Assembly: GCF_000143415.4 (NCBI RefSeq)
Contig: NW_003314275.1
Coordinates: forward strand, 319,577 to 383,576
DNA from: Selaginella moellendorffii
Lineage: Eukaryota; Streptophyta; Lycopodiopsida; Selaginellales; Selaginellaceae
DNA: 64,000 nt
Direction of reading: 5' to 3'
In this document: in pieces, positions 21,935-32,269 of the stretch
Numbering within the stretch: the stretch's first letter is position 1
Layout of the letters: every line of letters starts with the position of its first letter
Translations under genes and position numbers: made by a program
The notes under the pieces: generated by a model
Told to the model about the DNA's origin: nothing
Seen by the model: only the letters and a program-made list of their open reading frames with translations
Database searches by the model: none

Positions 21935-22200
21935 CTAGGCATATGCCGAGATCATGATGCTCCAGCCGAAAACATTCTTGCGCCCCAAAGCATCAAAAAC
22001 TTCCGCCACGCTCCGGCATTTCCCATACATCTCCACCACCAAATTCTCCAGTGGTACCACGCCGCCGGCAAAGCCCTTGCAAGATTTGCTCATGAACCAC
22101 CATCCTGCGCGCCTCAAAAGAACTGTCCACCCGGACAATTGACCAAGTGGACTGCTCAACGCATGGCAATTTAATATACTGAGCCACCTGAAATAAGATC
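21935..22200 (-). pseudogene. pentatricopeptide repeat fragment (left unit)
   Basis: On the minus strand, frames give VVHEQILQG, then LVVEMYGKCRSVAEVFDALG followed by RKNVFGWSIMISAYA. These are the usual L/P-type PPR phrases of land-plant PLS proteins. The frame changes between pieces and there is no start, so it is a remnant. The same fragment is present in the right unit at 27411-27770, so it was in place before the duplication. Confidence 0.7.
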
Positions 22201-24780
22201 ACGTTAATCAGGGAGAAAAACGATCACAAGTTCTCAGTAGTTTCATAATCCTGCCAGCATTGTTGATGAGAATAAAATACCCCGACCAAATCTAGAAACA
22301 GCAATCAGATTCCTTTGTTAGATCAACTGGACACCCGGCTGTGTCCATAGCTCCAGCCTCCAAGCATGCTTCCGCCACTTCTCTTCACTCGTGCCACCAG
22401 TACCAGCCCTGCACCATATCTTGCATTCTCGAGAGCTACGAACTGCAAAACCAATGAAAGGGAGAAAGAAGTTGGCGTCCATTCGCGAAGAAAGAAAACA
22501 AGTAGGAGAAACTTATTTGAAGGGAGGGGCAGGCATCCTAGCGGGTAACACCATCCCCCATCACTACTCTCAGCAATCCCTCGTAAAAGCATCTTCCACT
22601 TGGGGAATAGGCAACTCAAACCACTCACATACATAAGATCAAGAATTGTGGGAAAAGAACACGTTACCTCTGGGGAGACAAACAAGTTCCCCACAAGATA
22701 GTCACTGTCCGGGTACACGATTGGCTTTTTAAAGCGTGCCTTATTATTTTCTTCAATTGCGCATGGTCAATTTTTTCTCCATGAATTGGAACTCTGGAAA
22801 AGAGAATTCACTCGGTGAAATTAAAAAACACAAAAAGAAAACTTAGTCCTTGTCCGACTTCACCCTCACTTCAAGTTTTCCATATGCAAGACACAAACTG
22901 GAGTTTTGTGCCCCCGCGAACCGGTTCTTTGGCATCTCCTGTGACGTGTAACAGGCTCCTTGGAAGATTCCATTGTTCGCAGCATCGTCATGGAACCATT
23001 TTCTTTTTACTCGGAGAACGAGCTTCTGCGGATCAAACCCTTGAAAGCTTGTCAATGGTTCTTTTGTTCTCGGCCAAGATCGCTGAAACCGCACCTTCTG
23101 TCCATCACCAAGGTCCGTGGCGTTCTCTGCATTTCTTCATGACATTTTTATAAACTTACATACCTGCATTCTCATATTTCTTGTAAGCCTGGATCATCCT
23201 GTTGGATCAGATTTTCACCTCCCATGTGCTCCGCCACGTTGAGGCTTGCGAGTTCAGTGGTGGAAATAGCAGGGAGTGTCGTTTGGTTCCAGATTCTCGC
23301 TCAAAATCGTCCTGGAGATCTAGCACTTGTGCGACCTTCGTTGCTGTTGGTTGAATGAAGTCGCAAAGGCCAAAAAACTGCGAGGTATGAACCGAATGAC
23401 ATTTACATTCCTCCCTAAAAAGGCTGTATAGCAAAAATGTGGCACATAGATATAGAATTGCTTACTTGATTATGGGAGAAACCATTCATGTTTCACAACT
23501 GAGCATCAAAAGCTCACGATCCATCAAACCTGTTGATGGTTTCTTGCTCCCCTTGTTCTCTGCAGTGAGAAATGGATGATTCACCTTGAACACCGCTTTG
23601 GTGTACCTTGAATCAGGAATTGGAAAGGGAAACACCTGTGAGGAGTGCGTCTACATCAAGACGGTCTCTTTCTTGGAGTAGCGAGCGCGTCCCCTCCTAT
23701 GGCGCTTCAGTTCCTCACGAGTATAGTTGTATTTATTATTAATAAAACTTTTAAGTAATTTACGACAAATTAGACAACATTCCCATTTGAACCACTATTA
23801 AATTAGCCTTCATCTAAGGATGCTGTTTTAAAGCACAAAACTTCTAAATTTGTGATATGGAGTTTGGAGCCCAGAGGCATCACAGTTTTCTACCAACTAT
23901 CTCATGGTCTAGGGATCATGGTCATTTCTTGGCTCTCATTCTTTAATAGTGTTTATTTACTTGCTTATTTATTAGTTTTTTTTCATAGTCACTGTTTTTC
24001 TTTTAAGTCTTTTTTGTCTAGTCTATTCTTTTTGTCAATATAAAGGGAAGGCAAAATTTGCATGATTTTTGTGCTCTCTCAATTGTACGAGCTTTACTCA
24101 TAAAGAAAAAGGTTTTTGAAAGTTACATTCAAGCTAATCAACAACTTAGGGTGTTGATGGAAATCCTATCCCTCAAAACTTTGTGTTTTTCATGCCCTGA
24201 AGTGCTACTGAAACTTGGTGAACAGTCAAAAGTGACTACATAGTACATAAAGACAAATTGGCCAACCCAATTTAATGAAGTCACAAAGCTTGCAAATTGC
24301 TGCATATGCTTCCTGGCAAGGGTGTTCAAAAGTTTATCAATCTCATAAAAGTCGTTTGATCAAAATGGGAGCAAAGGATATGCCTATATCCACATTTGCT
24401 AACATAGCCTCACCCTTGAATACAAATACATGCAGCAGAACAAGGATCAGATAAGAAAGCAATTCAAGCTGCCGAGGAGATCAATATCACAATCAGATCT
24501 GGAGAAAAAGGGACAAGTTATTCTGCAAGAGCTAGTGCTTGTGCTATTGTTCTAAATCTAGATGCCATATGAAATTCAAGAAGCAACTTGGTTCAAATCT
24601 AAATTCCAAGGGAATGTATATGAAATTCAAGAGGCAACACACTAATGCTGGCAATAAGGCTTGTAGTTTTAAACCACAAGAGACCAAGTGCAAAACTCTC
24701 ACTTTGAATAATGCAAGGAAAACTTTGGTCCAAAGTGCCATGCTTTGCCACTAATTTAGAGGCGAAATCCAATGTGCGCT
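22201..24780. other. no gene recognised
   Basis: Up to 23430 this is the distal part of the duplicated unit. Open frames such as 22323-22718 (minus) show no known domain and are not conserved in the right unit. From 23430 on the sequence becomes AT-rich and unique to this place, with long T-rich tracts at 23890-24050. Nothing further seen. Confidence 0.5.
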
Positions 24781-24859
24781 TTTGGCAGTTGGGATTAGGG
24801 TCGACGTGGCGCAATATATGGAGAAGATCTTGACAGTGGAGTTTTCCTGTCAAAAGTTT

Positions 24860-26332
24860 CTAGGATCTGGTGGATTCTCCCAGCAGCAAACTCTCAAAAC
24901 TTGTAGGATCTGGCAAATGTGTACGCTGCCACCTCCAAACTTCTCGGTTGTCACGGGGAGATATCATCGAAACGCATTGAACGCCACACGAGTAGACGAG
25001 ATTGCTCGCCGCTTTTGCGATGGCCTTGATATCATCCTCCGCCACCACCAGGAACACGTGTTTTATCGTCCGGGTCGAAGGCTGTACTGAGAAACGCCGC
25101 TCTTCGTCATACCACACCTGCAAGGTGCTGGTGGTTAACCCTCTTAGCACCAATGCAATGCACCAGTGCTGGAAAACTCACCCTCGAAAGGACACCTGTC
25201 GTGAGCTCCAGCTCCTCCACAGAGCCTCCAGGGAACATTGTCGAGAAGAGGCTGTAGAACTCGAGCTTCCCGGACTTCGAGAAAGTCTGACCAAAGTCAT
25301 CTCCCAAACAAATCCTCTTGACTCCGCTGGGAATTTCGCGAAGTCGATACCGCTCCCAGTGAAGTCCCCGTAGAGCCAGCTCCACTTGCGTAGAGCAATT
25401 ATTTCCTAGCTGAAGCATGATATTCGGCCACAGCACCACCCGCTTGAGACAAGCTGCCGAGTCTACCACCACCTTTCGCATGTCCATGGCCTCAAGTTTT
25501 GCTATCCCCGGCGCCACCACCACCACCTTGCTCGTTTGATCTGCTCGGACATGAAGAACAAAGTTTCGCAAGCTCGCAGGAACCTCGAGGATGAAGGCGC
25601 TGTGGCGGCCTTGCACGACAAGCTTGATGATTTCGAGCTTTGGGCAGAGCTCCAGAAACTTTTCCATCCCTTTGTGCTGCATCCGCGGTGCCGCCGTGTA
25701 GCTCACGCCCATCGCCAGCGTGTGGAGCTTGCTCAAGACAACGCCGCGAGCCTCGGGAGCAAACTCGTCACTTTCCGGTGCCATGACTGACAAGCACCCG
25801 ATCTTGAGTGATTCAAGGTTGATGCAGCTGGAGATGCGCTCCAAGACTTGGAAGTTCACGGGACCGGCGCCGATGTCCAACTCTCGCAGCGAGCTTGCCA
25901 TGTTGATCCAGGCGGAGTCCGTCAGCTTGGAAGCTTGCAATGCCTTGTGGACGCTGTGGAACTTGAGAGTGTGGACCTCTTGGAGACGAGATATCAGCGC
26001 GGAGATGGATGCTTGGATGCAGTCGCAGTGCAAGAGCTCTCGCTTGTGCTTGCTGCAGAGCTTTGCTTCTAGCCCAGGAAGCGGCCAGAAGATGTTAAGT
26101 CGTTGAAAGCAGCGCCTCGAAGTGTTGCTCCTCCACGACGTACAAACTCCAGACAATGCCAGGAACGGCACCAAGCTCCGCTTGAAGCTCCCGTTGCAGC
26201 TCAGCTCGAAGATCTTGTAGAAAATGTCGAGCGGCAGATCGGACCAGCCGTTTCCCCTCCTCACACACGGGGACTCCTGAGATCGAAGAAAGTAACGGTG
26301 GGCTTCATTTGAAGAAAAAAAGAGCTTACCAT
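24860..26332 (-). CDS. F-box protein with LRR-like region, intact copy
   Basis: Model: 26330-26332, 25182-26276 and 24860-25117, 451 residues. The initiator ATG is the last codon of exon 1, directly followed by GTAAGC; exon 2 starts GAGTCC after TCTCAG. The F-box is near the N-terminus (GWSDLPLDIFYKIFELSCNG, LVPFLALSGVCTSWRS) and should bind SKP1 in an SCF ubiquitin ligase. The following region has leucine-rich, LRR-like periodicity (LRELDIGAGPVNFQVLERIS, LESLKIGCLSVM, LEIIKLVVQG, LRNFVLHVRA, IAKLEAMDMRKVVVD). The last exon (WYDEERRFS .. KHVFLVVAEDDIKAI) adds a tail seen also in the broken copy. If intron 2 is retained the protein ends 20 residues after SR. Substrate unknown. Confidence 0.82.
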
Positions 26333-27410
26333 TCAGACAAATGGGCCTAGAGTGGAACAAAACTTGAGCGTTTGGTAGAGGCTAGGCAGGACGCCGGCAC
26401 GCGTGAGACGCTGCACAAAAGACTTCCTTTTGGCTGCCTACCTCTACGACCGGGTGAAAGGATTGTACACGAAGTGCCGGATGTTAGTATTACCCCATCC
26501 CTCTATTTCAACCCTAAAGAAGTTGAGGTACTCACACATTCGAGCGTTTGCAAGGAAGAGCATCCTCTCAAAAACTGCAGATTTGTAGACTGCAAAGTGA
26601 ATCCACTCCCAGAGTGCTGGACTCGAGCAGAAGGCAAGCTCTCCTCGGGGACTGCTTGGGCGCCAGCGTTGATCGTGAGAGGTGGAAACGAGACTGTGAG
26701 TCTATACAGTGCCTTTCTCTTTGCTCAATCGTGATCTTTTTTGCTTGGATACAAGTTTCTATAACAAGGGACATGGACTTTTAGTGTGATTTTTAGGTGG
26801 CAGTGTGCTGTGGAGATGGCATTGGAGGATCCACGACAGAGATCTCGATTCTTCTCTCAAACTCGATAGACTCGATCTGGGATACACTCCACATGTTGTA
26901 GCATTCTAACCATAATCGTCCCGTTTTGTGTTTTCCCGATAGAAGAAAGTATGCAAGTTAGGGATTACAAACAAAGCAATCAGTTTTGTTTCACTCACAC
27001 AAAATATTTGTGGTTTATTGATACATCATGTTTTTATACATTTTAAGAGCTTGCCACCGGCAGACTATGGATGATTGAGCACAACAGCTACCTAGTAGAT
27101 ATTGAGGAACCTATCTTGAAGCAATGGTGAGGCCTTTCCAGTCATCGAAGGTAATTAAGCCATCTTGCTTGCAAGCAGAAAATGGAGAAATGTGGAAGTA
27201 ATAGTAGGCTTGCGTTGTAAGATCTGACAAGAGGGATGCCGGAGAGTTGCATTTGACAGACCTAGTGGAGATTTTAATTGAGCTCCCAGGAGCATGGACA
27301 GGAACTCTAACGGCCAACCGTGCCCACCCCAGTTTTTTCTTAAAGCATGTCTACCTCAAGAGCTGAGATTTCTCTCCACCCCATATCACTCTGCAAAAAT
27401 CGCCCTGGCA

Positions 27411-27770
27411 TCAATCCACCAGCCGTCGCAGAGAGAGAACATTGCGCAAACTAATGCCTAACCTCGAGGCCGGAGCAGGCCACGACAACGCTGCTGAGAG
27501 TGAGAGAATTGGGCTGCATGCCTTCCAAATCCATGGCCTGGAAGAGTTGCAATGCCTCTTAAAAGTGCCCGTTCTGGGCATATGCCGAGATGATGATGCT
27601 CCAGCTGAAAACATTCTTGCGCCATCCCAAAACCTGCCGCGCTTCAGCATTTCCCATACATCTCCACCATCAAATTCTCCAGTAGTGCCCCGCCGCCAGC
27701 AAAGCCCTTGCAAGATTTGCGCATGAACCACCCTCCTGCTCAAAAGTCCACCTGGACAATTTACCAAGTG
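27411..27770 (-). pseudogene. pentatricopeptide repeat fragment (right unit)
   Basis: Minus-strand frames give AYAQNGHF, a stop, EALQLFQAMDLEGMQPNSLT and SSVVVACSGLEV, a canonical PPR repeat of lycophyte PLS proteins, plus parts of the upstream repeat in another frame. Stops and frame changes show decay. Counterpart of 21935-22200. Confidence 0.75.
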
Positions 27771-28640
27771 GACATAACCTGAATCAGGGAGAAAGTACCA
27801 TCGAAAGATAAAAACTTTCTGGAGTTTTGTCCATCACAAGTTCTCAGTAGTTTCATAATCTGCCAGCATTGTTGATGAGAATCTAGGAAAACAAAATACC
27901 TCGACGAAATCTAAAAACAGCAATCAGATTCCTTTGTTAGATTAGCTGGACACACGGCTGCGTCCATAGCTCCAGCCTCCAAGCATGCTTCTCTTCACTC
28001 TTGTCGACTTCACCATTTTCTGTTGCGATGAGTCCTCTCACTTCAAGTTTTCCGTATGTTCGCGGCATCGTCATGGAACCATTTCCTTTTTACTCGGAGA
28101 ACGAGCTTCTGCGGATCAAACTCTTGAAAGCTTGTCAATCATTCTTTTGTTCTCAGCGCCTGATCCTCTACATAGAATCCAAGATCGGGGCCAAGATCAC
28201 TGAAACCACAACCCGTCTGTCCATCACCAAGGTCCGGGGCGTTCTCTGCATGTCAGAGTAAAACTTACATCTGCATTCTCATGTTTCTGAGAGTCTTGAG
28301 AACCCCGTAAGCCTTCAATAAAATTTTGGTATTTGTTGTTAATTTGAGTTGTAATTTTTAATTATTTGTTATCAACTAAAATTCTAGTAATAAATCTAAT
28401 CTACATACATCCTCTTGAATCAAATGTTCACCTCCCATGTGCTCTGACATGTTGAGGCCTGCATGGTCAGTGGTGGAAATAGCAATATTCTCCCGTTTGG
28501 TTCCATATTTTCGCTCAAAATCGTACTTCTGCAATCTTCATTGCTGTTGGTTGAACAAAGTCTCAAAAAGTCAAAAAACAATGAAGTATGAACCAAATGA
28601 CCTTTACATTCCAGATTTTCTAGAACAGGTGTAGTTTTAT

Positions 28641-31360
28641 TATGAATTTTGATAAGGGTGTTTTTTTTAGGTTTTTTATATGATCTTTTATAAAGGTATT
28701 CTTATGGTTTCTTTGTCGATCATTGTCTTTTTATTTCAGATTTGTTTTTTGCTTAATTGGCAACCAATTCAATGAGTTCATCATGTGTGTTTTTTCTAGA
28801 CACCTTTAAACTCTTTTTCTTTTGTTTATAGTCACAATAAAATTTCTTAAACCTGCATACATCTCCTTGGCAGTTGTAGCCAAGTTTTGCTAATTTGTTC
28901 TCTCTCTTAAAGGTTAAAGTCGTTTGTTTGTATGGCAGAGGTGGCAAATCATCTAATGAGTCATAAATGTCTTGAAGTGGAAGAGTCAAATGGGGAATAA
29001 ATAAAGAAAACCAAAAGAACATATTCAATACCTCCTGAAGAAGTTAAGACCACCTTCTTGTGCTTGTAGGACTTAAACACCTCAGACTTAGCTATGGAGA
29101 ACTCCCCCATGGTTGTGGCTATGCAAGACTCAGACTTGGCTGTGGAAAATTCTGCCTTCTGCTTGAAGGCCATGGCTGTGCAAAACCTAGATTTGCCCGT
29201 GGAGGACTCTGCTTTATGCTTGAAGACTGTGGCTGTCTAGAACTCAAACTCATCCATGGAAAACTCTACTTTGACTGTGATGGCTGTGGAGGCTATGCAG
29301 GCAACTCCACATTGTGTTTAATGGCCATGGCTGCTGAGACTTTGCTTGAGACCATATATTAAAGATCTAAAGTTATGAACCTAGCCTATAGATAGCCAAT
29401 GAATTGGACTCCTTGATGGTTGTGGAGGTTGTGCAAGACTCAGACTTAGACTTGGCTATGCATAACTTTGCCTTCTGTTCAATGGCCATGGCTATTGAAG
29501 ACTCTGTTTGACACTATATATATTTTAAAAATCTAAAGTTATTATCTAGTCTAGAGATAGTCAATGAACTAGAGACCTTGATGGCTATGGAAGCTATGTA
29601 AGATTTAGCCTCAATAGTGAAGATATTAGCTGTGGAGTGCTAAAACTTAATTGCCATAATTGTAAAGTTTCAAAAGGATCATTTTAGCTTGAGCTTGATG
29701 GGTGAGGAGAAGCACTTTTGTAGTGCATGGGATGAAATTTGGATATACTATCATTATAGATTTTTAGAATTTTGGGGTATAATTAGGGATAAAAGAGCTT
29801 TCTTATCAACAATTGCCCTTTTTTCAGTTGACTTAAGGGGAGAAAAATAATATATATTACAACTTTGTGAAAAGTATATTTAAATTGTCATGAGTTTGAA
29901 GGGTAAGAAGAGACATATTTGAGTGAAAACTGAAAAAAAGAAAAGGAGTACAATTAGTGAGAACAATAATAAACCCAACATACATACTTGTCTTGTATAT
30001 ATATAGATTCTTATACTCAATGAAGGAGGTTAGTATAAAGAATTTTTCTCCTTGAAAAAAAGTAAAATTGATATCAAACTTATAAGTTTCATCCACAAAA
30101 CTTGATGTTGAAACCATACTAAATATGATGGAGTTGGCAAAAAAACTTTTAATACCGAGAAAGTATTGAGTACTTTTTAGTATTTAAAATTCAAGTTATT
30201 TATAGGTAGTTAGAAAGCTATATATCCTATAAACTTTAAAATCAATGTTACAGCTTGATGTTTCAAAGTTCCTTTTTAAATCTACCACAACAAAGAATTT
30301 TAATAAGTTTCCAGCTAAGTCCTTTTTTTATTTCTATCCTTTCTCTAGTTGAACCAATAAGTGTTCATCTATTAAAAATGATGTGACAACATCATTATAA
30401 GAAACAATATATTTACAAATTTGGATCCCATCCAACATTAAAATACTCGTCATGGTTAAGAAAAATTTGTAGTGTTGTCTACATTAACAAATAATTAGCA
30501 ACTCCCAAAATGCATCAAAACCTATATAAACAAGCTAGCATGCCATCTTTCCATAAATATCAATCCCTTTAGCAAATTAAAATGCAGCTCTTCATTTAGA
30601 AAATCAATCAAAAGTACTTTTATGATAGAGAGGTAGCAAATATATTTGTCTCATTGCAATACAAGCACCTTGTGAAATTCTTGGCACAATTAACATGACA
30701 ATAACAATAAATCCACCATTTTAACTCTCTGGCAATTTTAATTTTGTATTAGCTTTGGACAAAGCATATAATATAGTTAGAATTTCAATTGTATAAAGCA
30801 TAATCTTGTCATTCCCTCCAAAAACCAGAGTACTTGCTGATTATGATTTGAAACATTGGCATCAAACCATATTTGTTGTAACTTCAGCAACGTACATTAC
30901 ATTTTTTGTTGTTGAATAATAATCTACATCTCAAGCTCAATGGCATCATTCAGAACTCAACCTCCTCATAAGCTCCAAAAATTGTTATTCTAGACCCACA
31001 TCTTCATTCTCTAAAACCTCACTAAATTCATGCTCTTATAACTCTCCTACCCTTTGAATTTAAGTCTTCCTAGATGTTGATACCAGCTACAAAGGGGAAT
31101 CAACTAGAACATCTGCATTTTCACATCATGGACTAAAGAAACTTGTGCTACTCACCGGCCAAGAAAACTGCTTTACACAAGCATCCAAAAAACACCACAT
31201 TGAACTCTCTAAATGCTCTCGCTGCTCACTCACTGGCCAAATGGACAAAAAAAAAAAACTTTCACTTGCAACAGCACTGCCCGAATGGTAGATGGTGCAA
31301 TTCCATGAACAGAAGAACCAAAATGTGGGAAGGCTGGGCACATCGAGTTTGAGGCTGATA
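28641..31360. other. AT-rich region without genes
   Basis: Mostly AT-rich and free of coding-like frames. It contains the degenerate repeat at 29050-29620 and otherwise nothing I can name. Confidence 0.55.
29050..29620 (+). repeat. degenerate tandem repeat, about 70 bp units
   Basis: Repeating phrases GGCTGTGG or GGTTGTGG, GCTATGCAAGACTCAGACTT, GGCTRTGGAAAACTCT and TGCTTGAAGRCC/TTAATGGCC alternate through the stretch in the same order, with units near 29070, 29130, 29190, 29260, 29420 and 29480. Divergence is high (perhaps 20-30 percent). One open frame runs through in part but appears to come from the repeat. Confidence 0.65.
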
Positions 31361-31836
31361 ATGGAGCGAGCCACGCTGGATAAAATCGTTACTAAAACGC
31401 CAGTTCAGAATTTCATTAAAATTCTGCTAGCTTGGGCAGTGTTCTTCCAACGGTGACTCAGTCTGTGGAGCTTGCTCAAGACAATGCCTGAAGCTTGGTA
31501 GTCACATAAAAACTTAACTCTATCCTTGGGAGATCGAGCTTATGAATGATTTTGCCAGGCCTTAAATGCAGCTCGAGATTGCCAGTGGCAAACTTGGCCT
31601 TAGTCGACAAATTCAAACCAGCCTCAGTAAAGCGAAGACTTCACAAAGTTCTTTCCTCTTCTGATTGAGTACTATTCCTTGCGATTCCACTGCTAAGTCC
31701 AAGAAGTTTGCACTGGAAAAATGCGTGATAAGCGCAAAATTTTGAAAAGTCAGCAAAGCAGAGACCTAGCATTTTAATTTTTTTTTGTCGAGTCCTATTC
31801 TTATGAAATATCTCTTCCAATTTCTCCAGAATTCTA

Positions 31837-32195
31837 ATGGCCTGGAAGGTAAACGCTACACACAATTCTCCATCAATACTCCCCAAGTTTAATTCCTCTT
31901 GCTGCCAAGGTTGTGCTCAAGATAGACACCTGTGACAAGTGCAAAGACGAAATCATCGCTGAGATCTACCACAACGTCTCAGGTACACAGCCTCTCTCTT
32001 CTTTTGTGATGATTGATCCTTTACTATTCAGGTATCAAGAAATTGGAAGCGATCGATCCCTTGTATGTCTTCACTGGAGAGTTCAAGGTAGACGATGTCC
32101 TCGCAGTCACTGAGAGGAAGAAGATAGAGATCACGGTGTTGGCAATCACGGAAGTTCCCAAGTACCCCAAAGACTGTTTATGCAATTCTCCCTAG
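31837..32195 (+). CDS. small heavy-metal-associated (HMA) domain protein
   Basis: Three exons, 31837-31848, 31910-31982 and 32032-32195, 82 residues. The first exon codes only MAWK. The joined protein starts MAWKVVLKIDTCDKCKDEII, continues YHNVSGIKKLEAIDPLYVFT and GEFKVDDVLAVTERKKIEIT, and shows the beta-alpha-beta-beta-alpha-beta pattern of an HMA domain with a CDKC (CxxC) metal site at residues 13-16. Plant proteins of this kind are copper/zinc chaperones or effector-binding HMA proteins. There is no C-terminal CaaX box (ends CLCNSP), so it is not an isoprenylated HIPP. Splice phases agree at both junctions, which argues for a real gene although it lies amid degenerate DNA. Confidence 0.72.
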
Positions 32196-32269
32196 TTTAT
32201 GATCAGTCAAAGATGCTAGCGAATGTTCGTTGACTCTAGTCACTTAGCTATGGACGGACCAGGCTTTCT

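Larger units (their letters stand above)
19639..23430. repeat. segmental duplication, left unit
   Basis: This unit and 24788-28640 are homologous in the same orientation, with similarity traceable from GTTGGGATTAGGG at the left edge to the block CACCTCCCATGTGCTC near 23217 (28431 in the other unit). Offsets grow from about 5.13 to 5.21 kb, so small indels separate them; the left unit carries about 450 bp near 22390-22840 that the right one lacks. Identity is highest (roughly 90-95 percent by eye) over the F-box gene and lower near 21.2-23 kb. Confidence 0.85.
24788..28640. repeat. segmental duplication, right unit
   Basis: Partner of 19639-23430, same orientation. It carries the intact F-box/LRR-like gene and the PPR fragment. 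The stretch 26333-27400 between them has open frames (for example 26372-26734) that have no recognisable domain and differ in frame from the left unit, so I do not call them genes. Confidence 0.85.

Noticed and set aside
32240-32266. GGACCAGGCTTTCTT resembling miR166
   Set aside because: Several mismatches to the mature miRNA and no pairing arm within 200 bp either side.
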